Of a stretch of 64,000 nt of DNA, positions 34,067 to 42,474 are shown one piece after another. Under the pieces are notes generated by a model. It was not told the origin of the DNA and did no database searches. It saw nothing but the letters and a program-made list of their open reading frames with translations. How positions within the stretch are numbered: the stretch's first letter is position 1; each line of letters begins with the position of its first letter. Position numbers and translations under genes: made by a program. This stretch comes from Dactylosporangium roseum (GTDB lineage: Bacteria; Actinomycetota; Actinomycetes; Mycobacteriales; Micromonosporaceae): positions 8,156,998-8,220,997 of the forward strand of contig NZ_CP073721.1 of assembly GCF_025264685.1 (NCBI RefSeq), written 5' to 3'.

Positions 34067-34561
34067 GTGGCGACGACGTTCCTGGTGATCGGCGGCATCG
34101 GTGTCGTCGTGCTGGCGGTGTCGGTGCTGATCGGCGACCTCTTCCACGTCGGCCACCCCGACGCCGCCGGTCCGTTCTCGCTGCCCGCGGTGGCCGGGTT
34201 CATCGGCGCGTTCGGGTTCGCCGCCGCGATCGTCGCAGCGGTCACCGACTCGAAGGTCGCGCCCGTCGCCGTCGGCGCCGTGGCCGCGGTCCCGACCGCC
34301 TGGCTGGCCACAAGGCTGGCCCGGATGGCCATGAACATGCGGACCGACGCCACCCCGACCCAGCGGGACATGATCGGCACCACCGGGGTGGTCGTCACCC
34401 CCATCACCGCGAACGGGTTCGGCGAGATCCGCATCTCGCTGGGCGGCCAGCCGGTCAAGCTCAGCGCCCGCGCCGACAAGCCGATCCCGCTGGGCGCCCG
34501 GGTCTTCGTCATCGAGGCGACCAGTTCCACCAGCGTAATCGTCGAGGAAACCCCCCTCTGA
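34067..34561 (+). CDS. NfeD-like membrane protein
   Basis: 164-aa protein with two to three N-terminal helices (FLVIGGIGVVVLAVSVLIG and PAVAGFIGAFGFAAAIVAAV) and a C-terminal OB-like domain (GTTGVVVTPITANGFGEIRI) typical of short NfeD proteins. NfeD proteins partner with flotillins, and the flotillin gene starts 56 bp downstream. GTG 34067 was chosen for its GGAGGGGG ribosome binding site; ATG 34046 is a longer alternative. Confidence 0.87.
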   Translation: MATTFLVIGGIGVVVLAVSVLIGDLFHVGHPDAAGPFSLPAVAGFIGAFGFAAAIVAAVTDSKVAPVAVGAVAAVPTAWLATRLARMAMNMRTDATPTQRDMIGTTGVVVTPITANGFGEIRISLGGQPVKLSARADKPIPLGARVFVIEATSSTSVIVEETPL

Positions 34562-34617
34562 GTCGGCGCAACGCCTGACCAAGACGTCGAAGTAACGCCT
34601 ACATACAAAGGAAGCAG

Positions 34618-36135
34618 ATGGACACTGTTCTGCTCGTCGCGATCGGCGGCGCCGTGCTGCTGGTCCTGTTCCTCGTGCTGTTCATCGTGTCGCGGATCAA
34701 GGTGGCCGGGCCCAACGAGGCGTTCATCATCACCGGCCGCAAGGGCAAGTCGGTGCAGGGTCTCGACGGCACCCGGTCGACCGATCTCTCCGGGCAGAAG
34801 GTCGTCATGGGTGCGTCGGTGTTCGTCGTGCCGATCGTGCAGAAGCTGCAGGTCCTCGACCTGTCCAGCCGCCGCATCCACGTCGAGATCACCGGTGCGG
34901 TGAGCAAGCAGGGCATCCGGGCCAACCTGCAAGGTGTCGCGATCGTCAAGGTCGGCGGCACCGAGGACGCGATCCGGGCCGCCGCCCAGCGGTTCCTCAA
35001 CCAGCAGCAGGGCATCGACCTGTTCACCAGCGAGGTGCTCGCCGGTGCGCTGCGCTCGATCGTCGGCCGGCTCACCATCGAGGAGATCATCCGCGACCGC
35101 ACCGCGTTTGCCGGAGCCGTGGCCGAGGAGGCCGAGCACTCGCTGACCAACCAGGGTCTCGTGCTCGACACCTTCCAGTTGCAGGACATCTTCGCCGAGG
35201 GCTCGTACCTCGCCGACCTCGGCCGCCCCGAGGCCGCCCGCGTGCTGCGCGACGCCGCGATCGCCGAGGCGCACGCCCGGCAGGCCGCCGAGTCGGAGCG
35301 GTTGAAGTCGGAGGAGGCGATCGCCGAGGCGAACCGGAACCTTGCGCTGAAGCAGGCCGGCATCCAGGCCGAGATCGACGCGGCCAAGGCGAAGTCGGCC
35401 GCGGCCGGCCCGCTCGCCCAGGCGGAGCGCGACCAGGCGATCCTCGCCGAGCAGCAGAAGGTCGCCGAGCGCAACGCCGAGCTCAAGCAGCGCCAGCTCG
35501 ACACCGAGGTCCGCAAGCCGGCCGACGCCGAGCGGTACCGCGTCGAGCAGGAGGCCGAGGCCGCCAAGAACGCGGCGATCGCCAAGGCCGAGGCGCAGCG
35601 GCAGGCGACGATCGCGGCCGCGCAGGCGTCCGCCGAGCAGGCGCGCCTCACCGGTGAGGGTGAGCGGTCCCGCCGCGCCGCGCTCGCCGAGGCCAACGCG
35701 ATCGAAGGTGCCAAGGAGGGTGAGGCGGAGCAGCGGCGCCGTGTCGCCATCGCCGAGGCGCTCGAGCGCGAGGGTTCCGCCGAGGCGTCCGCGATCCTGG
35801 CCCGCGGCCAGGCCGAGGCGGAGGCGATGCGGCTCAAGGCCGACGCCTTCGCGACGTACGGCGAGGCGGCCATCCTCGACCTGCTCGTCCGTGTCATGCC
35901 GGACGTGGTGAAGGCCGCCAGCGACCCGATGGCCAACATCGACAAGATGACGGTCATCTCGACCGACGGCGCGTCGTCGCTGACGAAGTCGGTGGCCAAC
36001 AACGTGGCCCAGGGCTTGCAGTTGGGCACCGACCTCACCGGCATCGACCTCGCCAAGCTGCTCAGCAAGCTGGGCGGCCTGGCCGCCGACGAGCCGGTGA
36101 ACGGGCGGCCGGCGGTCGAGGCGCCGAAGTCCTGA
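34618..36135 (+). CDS. Flotillin (SPFH/band 7 protein)
   Basis: 505-aa flotillin that organises membrane microdomains. An N-terminal helix (VLLVAIGGAVLLVLFLVLFI) anchors it; the SPFH domain spans about 30-200 (PNEAFIITGRKGK, then KVVMGASVFVVPIVQKLQ). A long Glu/Ala-rich coiled coil follows (about 215-410, with repeated AEA/EAE units). ATG 34618 has AAAGGAAG upstream. It forms an operon with nfeD and ends at a terminator. Confidence 0.95.
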   Translation: MDTVLLVAIGGAVLLVLFLVLFIVSRIKVAGPNEAFIITGRKGKSVQGLDGTRSTDLSGQKVVMGASVFVVPIVQKLQVLDLSSRRIHVEITGAVSKQGIRANLQGVAIVKVGGTEDAIRAAAQRFLNQQQGIDLFTSEVLAGALRSIVGRLTIEEIIRDRTAFAGAVAEEAEHSLTNQGLVLDTFQLQDIFAEGSYLADLGRPEAARVLRDAAIAEAHARQAAESERLKSEEAIAEANRNLALKQAGIQAEIDAAKAKSAAAGPLAQAERDQAILAEQQKVAERNAELKQRQLDTEVRKPADAERYRVEQEAEAAKNAAIAKAEAQRQATIAAAQASAEQARLTGEGERSRRAALAEANAIEGAKEGEAEQRRRVAIAEALEREGSAEASAILARGQAEAEAMRLKADAFATYGEAAILDLLVRVMPDVVKAASDPMANIDKMTVISTDGASSLTKSVANNVAQGLQLGTDLTGIDLAKLLSKLGGLAADEPVNGRPAVEAPKS

Positions 36136-36147
36136 CGGCTTCCGCGA

Positions 36148-36182
36148 AGAAGGCCCGCCCCATCTGTCGGTGCGGGCCTTCT
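36148..36182 (+). terminator. Flotillin terminator
   Basis: AGAAGGCCCGC (36148-36158) pairs perfectly with GCGGGCCTTCT (36172-36182), a 13-nt loop, starting 12 bp after the flotillin stop codon. Confidence 0.8.
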
Positions 36183-36220
36183 CCATGTGCGCCGCGCGTG
36201 GAGCACCGTAGGCTTTTGCC

Positions 36221-37591
36221 GTGTCCACCGCCGCAGCACCCGCACCTGTTCAGTCTCAGTTCGTGCGGTCGGTCCTGCGGCAGCAAGGGTTCCGCCGGCT
36301 GCTGGCGGTGCGGGTGATCGCCCAGGTCGGTGACGGGCTGTTCCAGGGCGCGCTCGCCGGCAGCGTGTTGTTCAACCCCGAGCAGCGGGCCGGCGCCATG
36401 GCGATCGCGGCCGGCTTCGCGGTGCTGCTGCTGCCGTATTCACTGATCGGGCCGTATGTCGGAGTGTTCCTGGACCGCTGGCGCCGCCGCTCCATCATCG
36501 CCGTCGCCAACTCGACTCGCGCGCTGCTGGTGCTGCCGATCGCGCTCTACATCTGGCACGGCGACGAGTCGCTCGTGGCGTTCCTGCTGGCCCTCGTCGT
36601 CATCGGCCTCAGCCGGTTCTTCCTGGCCGGCCTGTCCGCGGCCACGCCGCACGTGGTCGACGACTCCATGCTGGTGACCGCGAACTCGTTCTCCGCGACG
36701 CTCGGGTCGCTGAGCTTCTCGGTCGGCATCGGCACCGGCGCCGCGCTCATCAAGAACGTGCTGGGCACGTCGTTCCACGGCTACGCGCTGGTCGCCGCCC
36801 TCGCCGCGGTGTTCTACGTGACGTCGGCGCTGACCGGACGGATCTCGTTCGGCCCCGAAGATCTCGGCCCCGACGCGGCGGACCGGGACGGGCAGCCGGT
36901 CCGGGAGGCCGTGCGGGAGGTGAACCACGGGACGATCGCCGGGGTGCGGCACCTGGCGGTCAAACGCGGCGCGGCCTACCTGGTCCTCGTGCAGGCCGCG
37001 TTCCGGCTGTTCTACGGCGTCGTGCTGCTCGCGAGCCTGCTGCTGTTCCGGACCGTGTTCAATCCCGGCGACAACGTCAGCGACTCGTTCGGTACCATCG
37101 CCAACGCTTTTCTCGCGGGTGGCGTGGGGATGCTGATCGCGTCGTTCGTGACGCCGCCGATCGCCCGCCGGATCGGTGGCTGGCGCTGGGTGACGATCGG
37201 GGTGACCGCGACCGGGCTCGCGATCCTGGGCTTCGGCCTGCCCTTCGACCCGGTCCTCCTGCTCGGCGCGGTCTTCGTGACCGGCCTGGCCGCACAGGGC
37301 CTCAAGATCGTGACCGACACGGCGCTGCAGCACGAGTGTGCCGACGACTTCCGCGGCCGGGTCTTCAGCATCAACGACACGGCGTTCAACCTGACGCTCG
37401 TCGCCGGGATGTACCTCGGTGCGCTCGCCCTGCCCGACAACGGCCGGTCGCCTGCCGTGCTGACCGCGGTCGCGATCGGATACGTGCTGGTGGCTGCCGG
37501 CTACGCCGTGCTGGGTGGCCGGTGGGCCCGCCGGGTCGGCGACGACATCGCCGGGCCCGACAGGGCCACAACCGCACTGGTCAGGCGCTAG
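36221..37591 (+). CDS. MFS transporter
   Basis: 456-aa major facilitator superfamily protein with about 12 hydrophobic helices. The loop 2-3 motif GPYVGVFLDRWRRRSIIAVAN matches the MFS A-motif. The central loop (GPEDLGPDAADRDGQPVREA) is cytoplasmic. Substrate unknown; the DHA3-like drug exporter group is plausible. The start is GTG 36221. Its TAG stop lies inside a 16-bp palindrome shared with the convergent gene's stop. Confidence 0.88.
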   Translation: MSTAAAPAPVQSQFVRSVLRQQGFRRLLAVRVIAQVGDGLFQGALAGSVLFNPEQRAGAMAIAAGFAVLLLPYSLIGPYVGVFLDRWRRRSIIAVANSTRALLVLPIALYIWHGDESLVAFLLALVVIGLSRFFLAGLSAATPHVVDDSMLVTANSFSATLGSLSFSVGIGTGAALIKNVLGTSFHGYALVAALAAVFYVTSALTGRISFGPEDLGPDAADRDGQPVREAVREVNHGTIAGVRHLAVKRGAAYLVLVQAAFRLFYGVVLLASLLLFRTVFNPGDNVSDSFGTIANAFLAGGVGMLIASFVTPPIARRIGGWRWVTIGVTATGLAILGFGLPFDPVLLLGAVFVTGLAAQGLKIVTDTALQHECADDFRGRVFSINDTAFNLTLVAGMYLGALALPDNGRSPAVLTAVAIGYVLVAAGYAVLGGRWARRVGDDIAGPDRATTALVRR

Positions 37592-37599
37592 CTAGCGCC
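37584..37599. terminator. Palindrome holding both stop codons
   Basis: GGCGCTAGCTAGCGCC is a perfect 16-bp palindrome. The MFS stop TAG (37589-37591) and the convergent gene's stop (37594-37592) are both inside it. It could terminate or pause transcription in both directions. Confidence 0.45.
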
Positions 37600-38515
37600 G
37601 GGTCAGCGTCGACTGGATCCGGGCGGTGCTGAGCGTCAGCGTGTCGCCGGAGCAGGTGTACTTCGACGGGTCGTCTCCCGGGCTGAAGGGCTCGGTCTCG
37701 TTGACGCCGAGGCTCGGCGCGCTGACGGTGCCGCTGCCGTCGCTCTTGAGGTTGGTGTAGGCGATGCTGCCGCCGGCGGTGTGGACGTCGGCGGTCACGT
37801 TGGCGTTGACCGTCAGGACGACGTGGGCCTTCGTGCCCTGGACCGTGGGGTCGCCGGAGAACCGCGTGTCCTTGAAGGTCTGGGTGTGCTTGCCGTCGGC
37901 CGTGAACGTCAGGACCGCACCGTTCGCGTCCAGCTTGAACGGCACGTCACCGATGCCCTGCATGGAGACCTGCTCGGTGTAGGTCTTGGTCTGCCAGCTA
38001 CCGACCAGGCACTCGTCGATGATCGCGCTCGGCTTGGCGCTCGCGCCCTTGCTCGGGCCGTTCGTCGTCTGGCCCGGCTGCGCGACCGGGGTGTCCTTCG
38101 GGTCGTCGCCGCCCTTCATCGCCGCGACCACGACGATCGCGACGACCAGCAGCACCAGCACTCCGGAGAGGGCGAGGACCGGCACGAGGAAGTTGTTCTT
38201 CTTCGGCGGGGTCGGCGAGGCGCCGTACTGCCCGCCGTAGGTGGTCGGCGGGTACGAGGGCGGGCCGCTGACCTGCCCCGGATACCCCGGGCCGCTGACC
38301 TGCCCCGGATACCCCGGGCCGCTGACCTGATCCGGGAACGAGGGGTCCTGGCTGGGGTAACCGGCATAGGCCCCGCCGCTGTACGGCGCGCCGCTGTACG
38401 GCGATCCGCTCGTCGGCGGTTGCGGCGCCTGCGGGACGCCTCGATAGGTGCGGCACTGCGTGCAGTAGCCGTTCGCATCAATGCCCATGCCGCCGCAGGT
38501 TGGACACGGCTGCAT
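37592..38515 (-). CDS. Zinc-ribbon, single-TM protein with extracytoplasmic domain
   Basis: Predicted 307-aa membrane protein. An N-terminal zinc ribbon (CPTCGG and CTQC, residues 3-22) is followed by a Pro/Gly/Tyr-rich linker that contains three near-identical YPGQVSGPG repeats. A TM helix lies at about 105-130 (NNFLVPVLALSGVLVLLVVA). The outer domain (about 160-307) is beta-rich with ECLVGSWQTKTYTEQV and an ending like a lipocalin or calycin-type fold; that is inference. ATG 38515 has GGAGGCAGAC upstream. Function unknown. Confidence 0.75.
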   Translation of the reverse strand: MQPCPTCGGMGIDANGYCTQCRTYRGVPQAPQPPTSGSPYSGAPYSGGAYAGYPSQDPSFPDQVSGPGYPGQVSGPGYPGQVSGPPSYPPTTYGGQYGASPTPPKKNNFLVPVLALSGVLVLLVVAIVVVAAMKGGDDPKDTPVAQPGQTTNGPSKGASAKPSAIIDECLVGSWQTKTYTEQVSMQGIGDVPFKLDANGAVLTFTADGKHTQTFKDTRFSGDPTVQGTKAHVVLTVNANVTADVHTAGGSIAYTNLKSDGSGTVSAPSLGVNETEPFSPGDDPSKYTCSGDTLTLSTARIQSTLTRR

Positions 38516-38676
38516 GTCTGCCTCCAAGAATCGGGATGTCACTCAACGAGGGGGATCGTGTAGCGACGGTAGCTGACCGGGTCTACGCGCAGAACCGACC
38601 GAATCGCCACATGCACGACGCAACCGGGGTCAGAGTTCTGACAGCGGCGAACAGGCGTCTCGGCCGTCCGGGAAGA

Positions 38677-39843
38677 ATGCTCGGCGTGATCGTCGTATTC
38701 GCCGGGACCTCCTGGGACGGTGTGGCCGGCTCGGATCGCCTGCTCGCCACCGAGCTCGCCGCCCACACCGACGTGCTCTGGGTCGACCCGCCGATCTCGG
38801 CGGCGACCCCGGACCGGTACCGCTACGGCGCCTCCCGGCTCGGGATGACACCGCTGCTGCGGCGGGTGTCGCCTTCTTCGCACCGGTTGACCCCGCGGGC
38901 GCTGCCGATGCACACGCGGCCCTACGTGAAGGTGAGCACGGCGGCGCTGCTGCGCTCGCAGGCGCGGCGGGCGCTGCGCCGGCTCGGTCGCCGCCCGGCC
39001 GCGGTGATGGCCTGCAACCTCGTCGACGTCCTGCGCGGCTGGGAGCCCGGCGTGACGAAGGTGCTCTACGGCACCGACGACTTCGTCGCGGGTGCCGCGT
39101 TGATGGGGCACGACGCGGACCGGGTCGCCGCCGACGAGCGGCGCCAACTGGCGAACGCCGATCTGGTGGTGGCGATTTCGACGGTACTGGCTGAGCGTTG
39201 GACGTCGATGGGCGCTCGCCGCGTGGAACTGATCCCCAACGGCGTGCAGACGTCCGCCTACCGTGATTTGTCGCTTTTGTCGCCAGCGCCGGAGGCCGGC
39301 GGCCTCGCCTCGCCCGTCGCCGGCGTCATCGGGCAGTTCTCCGACCGCACCGACTTCGACCTGCTGGCAGCCCTCGCCGACGACGGCATCTCCCTGCTGC
39401 TCGTCGGCCCGCACGACGCACGGTGGGAGCCCGAGCGCTTTCCCCGGCTGGTGGCTCGACCCAACGTGGTGTGGGTCGGCCGGCAGCCGTTCGAGAAGGT
39501 GCCGTCGTTCCTGCGGGCCGTGGACGTGGGGGTCACGCCGTACCGGGACACGCCGTTCAACCGGGCCTCGTTCCCGCTCAAGACGCTGGAGTACCTCGGC
39601 GCGGGCAAGCCGGCCGTGAGCACCGATCTTCCTGCCGTCCACTGGCTCGACTCCCCGCTGGTCCGTGTCGCGAACACCCCGAAGGAACTGGTCGCCGCGG
39701 TGCGCGAGGCCGCCGCCGAGTCCAGCGTGCCGGAGCTGGTCGCCGCTCGCCGCGAGTTCGCCGAGCAGCACTCGTGGACCCAGCGCGCGGCGACCCTGGC
39801 ATCGGTGCTGGGTCTGTCCCACCGACATCACAACACGTTGTAA
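38677..39843 (+). CDS. Glycosyltransferase, GT4 family
   Basis: 388-aa predicted cytosolic glycosyltransferase of GT-B fold. The N-terminal half starts VIVVFAGTSWDGVAGSDRLLA. The C-terminal nucleotide-sugar domain shows VIGQFSDRTDFDLL, VVWVGRQPFEKVPSFLRAVDVGVTPY and FPLKTLEYLGAGKPAVST, with the conserved Glu of the EX7E-like region. The sugar and acceptor are unknown. ATG 38677 has a GGGAAGA just upstream; a GTG at 38686 is an alternative. The longer in-frame extension to 38500 overlaps the divergent gene and looks non-coding. Confidence 0.85.
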   Translation: MLGVIVVFAGTSWDGVAGSDRLLATELAAHTDVLWVDPPISAATPDRYRYGASRLGMTPLLRRVSPSSHRLTPRALPMHTRPYVKVSTAALLRSQARRALRRLGRRPAAVMACNLVDVLRGWEPGVTKVLYGTDDFVAGAALMGHDADRVAADERRQLANADLVVAISTVLAERWTSMGARRVELIPNGVQTSAYRDLSLLSPAPEAGGLASPVAGVIGQFSDRTDFDLLAALADDGISLLLVGPHDARWEPERFPRLVARPNVVWVGRQPFEKVPSFLRAVDVGVTPYRDTPFNRASFPLKTLEYLGAGKPAVSTDLPAVHWLDSPLVRVANTPKELVAAVREAAAESSVPELVAARREFAEQHSWTQRAATLASVLGLSHRHHNTL

Positions 39844-39858
39844 TCGTAGAATTACTTG

Positions 39859-40887
39859 GTGTCGTCATCTGAGCAGTTTGAGCCGCCCGCACCCGGGGCG
39901 CCGTTGCCGCACGAACTGGCCGAACCCCTGCCGCCGCCAGCACCCGATCCCGGGGCGCCGGGTGCACTGCCGGCGTCGGCACTGCGATCGTCGGCACCAC
40001 GCGACACCGACGAGGCCGAGGAGCAGTTCCCGCCGCCGCACACCGGCGACGAGGCCGCGCCGGCCCGGCGGCGGCGCTGGGTCGCGCCGGTCGTGACCGG
40101 GCTCGGTGCCCTGCTCGTGCTCTGCGGGATCGGCACCGTGCTCGTCTATGTCGCGGCCGGGGAGGAGACGCGTCGCGTCGCCGCACCGTTGAACTCGCAT
40201 ACTGTCTCACCGGGCGGAAATGCCGGCGCGCCGGTCGGCGAGGCGCCGATCACCTCGCCGGGCGCCGGAACGAGCCGCGGGCCGACCGCCGGGCCGACCG
40301 CCGCCGCACCGCCACCGGCCACCGGCGTGCCCTGCGCGTACGCCTCGGCCGGCCGGGGCAACGGCGAGGTGCGGCTGGCCACGACCCCGGCGCCACGCGC
40401 GACGCTCACCGGCAAGCCCACGGCGACGATGGAGACCAACCTCGGCGCGATCGGCCTGCGACTCTTCGCCGACCGCGCGCCGTGCACCGTGAACTCCTTC
40501 GTCCACCTGGCCCGCGACGACTTCTACACCGACACGCCCTGTCACCGGCTGACCACCGATGGCCTGTGGGTGCTGCAATGCGGCGACCCGGGCGGGACCG
40601 GAACCGGAACCCCGGGGTACCAGTTCGGCGACGAGAACCTGCCGACCACCCTGCCGCCCTACCCGCGGGGCACCCTGGCCATGGCCAACGCCGGGCCGGG
40701 GACCAACGGCTCGCAGTTCTTCATCGTCTACAAGGACAGCGACATCCCGCCGGACTACACCGTCTTCGGCGAGGTGACCAGCGGCCTCGACCTGCTGGAC
40801 CGGATCGCCGCGGAGGGCACGGCCACCGGCACCGCCGACGGGCCGCCGAAACTCGCCGTGCAGATCACCGAGATCAGGGCGTCTTGA
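39859..40887 (+). CDS. Membrane-anchored cyclophilin-type peptidyl-prolyl isomerase
   Basis: 342-aa protein. Residues 1-75 are acidic and Pro-rich, then a TM helix (WVAPVVTGLGALLVLCGIGTVLVYVAA, about 74-100) and a Ser/Thr/Pro linker. The cyclophilin domain (about 185-340) includes FVHLARDDFYTDTPCHRL, ANAGPGTNGSQFFIVY and YTVFGEVTSGLDLLDRI, so it is probably extracytoplasmic. The catalytic Arg of the FHR motif appears as CHR. GTG 39859 is used, TTG 39856 also possible. Its 3' end overlaps the convergent CCA-enzyme gene by 14 nt. Confidence 0.92.
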   Translation: MSSSEQFEPPAPGAPLPHELAEPLPPPAPDPGAPGALPASALRSSAPRDTDEAEEQFPPPHTGDEAAPARRRRWVAPVVTGLGALLVLCGIGTVLVYVAAGEETRRVAAPLNSHTVSPGGNAGAPVGEAPITSPGAGTSRGPTAGPTAAAPPPATGVPCAYASAGRGNGEVRLATTPAPRATLTGKPTATMETNLGAIGLRLFADRAPCTVNSFVHLARDDFYTDTPCHRLTTDGLWVLQCGDPGGTGTGTPGYQFGDENLPTTLPPYPRGTLAMANAGPGTNGSQFFIVYKDSDIPPDYTVFGEVTSGLDLLDRIAAEGTATGTADGPPKLAVQITEIRAS

Positions 40888-42316
40888 TGCCCTCGGACGC
40901 CGCCCAGCGCAGCAGCTCGGCCTCGGCCTCGTCGCGGTCCAGCGGGCCACGCTCCAGGCGCAGCTCCTTGAGGTGGCGCCACGCCTTGCCGACGATCGGC
41001 CCCGGCGGCACCCCGAGCAACTCCATGATCGCGTTGCCGTCGAGGTCGGGCCGGACCCGCGCCAGGTCCTCCTCGGCCGCGATCCGGGCGATACGCGCCT
41101 CGAGCGCGTCGTAGTCGGCCGCGAGCTGGGCCGCCTTGCGGCGGTTGCGGGTGGTCACGTCCGACCGGGTGAGGCTGTGCAGCCTGGGCAGCAGCGGGCC
41201 GGCGTCGGTGACGTAACGCCGGACGGCCGAGTCGGTCCACTCGCCTCGGCCGTAGCCGTAGAAGCGCAGGTGCAGGGCGACGAGCTCGGCGACGTCGGCG
41301 ATGACGTCCTTGGGGAACTTCAGCGCCTTCATCCGCTGCTTGGTCAGCCGGGCGCCGACGACCTCGTGGTGGTGGAAGCTCACGCCGCCGTCGGGCGCGA
41401 CCGCCTTGGTGGCCGGCTTGCCGATGTCGTGCATCAGCGCGGCCATGCGCAGGACGAAGTCGGGGCCGTCCTTCTCGTGGCCGATGGCGTTGCGCACCAC
41501 GATCAGCGTGTGCTCGTACACGTCCTTGTGCTGTGCGTGCTCGTCGATCTCCAACTTGAGGCCGGACAGCTCGGGCAGGAACTGCTCCGCGAGGCCCGTG
41601 TCGACCAGCAGGCGCAGGCCGGTGATCGGGTCGGCGCCGCACACGAGCTTGACGAACTCGTCGCGGATCCGCTCGGCCGTGATGCGGGACAGGTCGCCCG
41701 CCATCTCCAGCATGGCCGTGTAGACCTCGGGCGCGACCTCGAACCGCAACTGGGAGGCGAACCGGGCGGCGCGCAGCATGCGCAACGGGTCGTCGGCGAA
41801 CGACTCCTCCGGCGCGCCCGGGGTGCGCAGCACACGCTGGGCGAGATCGGTCAGCCCGCCATACGGATCCGTGAACTCGTGACCGGGCACGGACACCGCC
41901 ATGGCGTTGACGGCGAAGTCACGGCGACGCAGGTCGTCGATGAGGCTGTCGCCGTATTGCACGATGGGGTTGCGGCTGACCCGGTCATACGCGTCCGCGC
42001 GGAACGTCGTGATCTCGATCCGCAGGCCGCGCCGGGCGATGCCGATGGTGCCGAACTCCGCCCCGGTCGTCCACACCGACTCGGCCCAGCCCTTGACGAC
42101 CCGCAACGTCTCGTCCGGCCGGGCGTCGGTGGTGAAGTCGAGGTCGTCGCCGAGACGCCCGAGCAGGGCGTCGCGGACCGAACCGCCGACGAGGTGCAGT
42201 TCGTGGCCGGCCGCGACGAACCGGCGGCCGAGCTCGTCGGCGACGGGGGAGACGCGGAGCAGCTCGTGCACGGCACGGCGCTGCGCCTCGGTGAGGGCAC
42301 GTGAGGTTTCGGACAT
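40874..42316 (-). CDS. pcnA: CCA tRNA nucleotidyltransferase
   Basis: 480-aa class II nucleotidyltransferase that adds or repairs the 3' CCA end of tRNAs. The catalytic motif GGSVRDALLGRLGDDLDFTTDA holds the metal-binding DxD. RRDFAVNAMA and the DDPLRMLRAARFASQL segment follow. A C-terminal HD domain (LMHDIGKPATK, FHHHEVVGA, about 285-370) is typical of the actinobacterial PcnA type. ATG 42316. Divergent from murJ across 158 bp. Confidence 0.97.
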   Translation of the reverse strand: MSETSRALTEAQRRAVHELLRVSPVADELGRRFVAAGHELHLVGGSVRDALLGRLGDDLDFTTDARPDETLRVVKGWAESVWTTGAEFGTIGIARRGLRIEITTFRADAYDRVSRNPIVQYGDSLIDDLRRRDFAVNAMAVSVPGHEFTDPYGGLTDLAQRVLRTPGAPEESFADDPLRMLRAARFASQLRFEVAPEVYTAMLEMAGDLSRITAERIRDEFVKLVCGADPITGLRLLVDTGLAEQFLPELSGLKLEIDEHAQHKDVYEHTLIVVRNAIGHEKDGPDFVLRMAALMHDIGKPATKAVAPDGGVSFHHHEVVGARLTKQRMKALKFPKDVIADVAELVALHLRFYGYGRGEWTDSAVRRYVTDAGPLLPRLHSLTRSDVTTRNRRKAAQLAADYDALEARIARIAAEEDLARVRPDLDGNAIMELLGVPPGPIVGKAWRHLKELRLERGPLDRDEAEAELLRWAASEGIKTP

Positions 42317-42474
42317 CGGTCGGACAGCCTATCGCTACGGTCGGGGCAGGCACCGAGGGTAGCTGTCCGGTGTGGATCGGGTCGCGTGAAATCCGCAGGG
42401 CACCGGAAGTGTCGGCGGGTGCCACTATGGTCTGTGCTTGCGAGCGGAAGTACGGCCGAGTTGGGGTGTAGCGG

